Under the pieces are notes generated by a model. The model did no database searches. It had not been told where the DNA came from and was given only the letters and a program-made list of their open reading frames with translations. From Deltaproteobacteria bacterium (GTDB taxonomy: Bacteria; Myxococcota_A; Polyangia; Haliangiales; Haliangiaceae), in the NCBI GenBank assembly GCA_020630875.1, contig JAHDIH010000009.1:1-64000 (forward strand): 64,000 nt of DNA, in the 5' to 3' direction. This document shows, piece after piece, positions 63,416-64,000 of this stretch (positions are counted from its first letter, which is position 1; every line of letters starts with the position of its first letter). A program made the translations under genes and the position numbers.

Positions 63416-64000
63416 CAGGTGCATGAGCTGGAGAACGGAGGGGCTCCACACCATCGAGACTCGGCTGAATCAGCAGCTCACTACGAGACCCGACCCAGCG
63501 GCGAACGCTAACCGTACCATCACTTAATACTTGCGTGTAAACGAAGGTTCTGAGTAATCCCGGATTCTCCGAAGGCATCCAGGTTCCAGAGTTCACGTAG
63601 GCCACGCCGTTAACGAGCCGATGAACGGGTTCGTGGGTGTGGCCAAATGCGACAACCTTTACGCCTACCAGCGTTCCGATTCGCGCCGCGATCTTAGACA
63701 TCGCATCGGCCGAAGCCAGCTCCCTGGATGCGGAGAGCCACGACAATGCCAACGTGCTAGCCGCAATAGTTGCTACCGACAGAACTCCTGCCCAAAGCAG
63801 CGGAAAAAGAGTCATGAACACAATGCTTAAGAAGGCAGTAATCGTAGACAAGACTAAGCGATCGACCATAAGCACTTGTGCTAGGCGAAACACACTAGAA
63901 ACCGCGGGAGTGGCCCCTAGCCGCGAAACAGCCCTTAGCGTTGATTCATCAACCTCACGTTCTCTTGCCAGCGCCGCGAGTTTCTCCGATTGCGCCATGT
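63387..64000 (-). CDS. C-terminal part of a calcineurin-like metallophosphoesterase (5' end outside window)
   Basis: The visible 203 residues contain two to three hydrophobic segments (about residues 45-90) and then VAFGHTHEPVHRLVNGVAYVNSGTW, the GHTH metal motif and following strands of calcineurin-like phosphoesterases (relatives of LpxH). The N-terminal metal motifs DxH, GDxxD and GNHE are not in the visible part, so the ATG at 63998 is most likely an internal Met and the gene continues past the window edge. The membrane segments inserted between the metal motifs are a feature of some membrane-bound relatives. Confidence 0.7.
   Translation of the reverse strand, partial: MAQSEKLAALAREREVDESTLRAVSRLGATPAVSSVFRLAQVLMVDRLVLSTITAFLSIVFMTLFPLLWAGVLSVATIAASTLALSWLSASRELASADAMSKIAARIGTLVGVKVVAFGHTHEPVHRLVNGVAYVNSGTWMPSENPGLLRTFVYTQVLSDGTVSVRRWVGSRSELLIQPSLDGVEPLRSPAHAPATVDVTRAA

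Overview
The window looks like chromosome from a Myxococcota-type (former deltaproteobacterial) bacterium of moderate GC content by eye. The evidence is gene content: many secreted lipoproteins with Cys/Asp-rich MopE-like calcium motifs, a choice-of-anchor-L-like lipoprotein, a PilZ protein of the type common in myxobacteria, an ECF42-like sigma factor with a long C-terminal extension, and an operon resembling the myxobacterial ether-lipid (elb) locus. No species can be named. I see no tRNA, rRNA, insertion sequence, phage or CRISPR array.

Left part (1-17.6 kb): the end of a glycine-rich surface protein, a hypothetical gene, a yebC-sigma factor pair, a phospholipase-D-like lipoprotein, a secreted carbohydrate-esterase-like lipoprotein behind a sigma-54-like site, a SulP anion transporter, a small lipoprotein that may be frameshifted, and an orphan C-terminal fragment of a toxin-like gene whose last 16 codons are tandemly duplicated. 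Then come a DUF3943 outer-membrane protein, a complete phosphate-uptake operon (porin-pstS-pstC-pstA-pstB-phoU) and a NupC-type nucleoside transporter.

Middle (17.6-35.5 kb): one uninterrupted 5969-codon gene, the outstanding object of the window. Its product has no signal peptide and is built of modules: an N-terminal part with annexin-like helical repeats and a long hydrophobic segment, then a kinase-like domain with HxDx4N, a JAMM metalloprotease-like domain with an exact HxHx7SxxD, a nuclease-like motif, two diverged copies of a barrel-like domain, two almost identical 615-residue segments (1846 bp each), and a C-terminal domain that may be an ATP-dependent ligase. A short motif, LRVES, recurs seven times at module borders. 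I read the protein as a giant effector or toxin of a poly-effector type; delivery route and targets are unknown.

Right part (35.5-64 kb): secreted hypothetical proteins, the sucA-sucB pair of the 2-oxoglutarate dehydrogenase complex (SucB has no recognisable E3-binding domain), pdxJ, small membrane proteins, a Cys-rich lipoprotein flanked by a degenerate copy of the 3' end of the neighbouring M16 peptidase gene, a translationally coupled lipid operon (HAD phosphatase, LarA-like protein, four-domain reductase/acyl-AMP ligase/carrier/acyltransferase, SDR reductase), a MopE-like lipoprotein, a cyclic-nucleotide-domain protein, an aminotransferase, a histone-H1-like protein, a polyprenol-phosphate mannosyltransferase, PilZ and DciA-like genes, a candidate structured RNA, a degenerate glycosyltransferase, purM-purN, and the end of a metallophosphoesterase.

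Two separate genes in the window carry duplicated 3' ends, and the giant gene carries a near-perfect internal duplication, so recent segmental duplication appears active in this genome.
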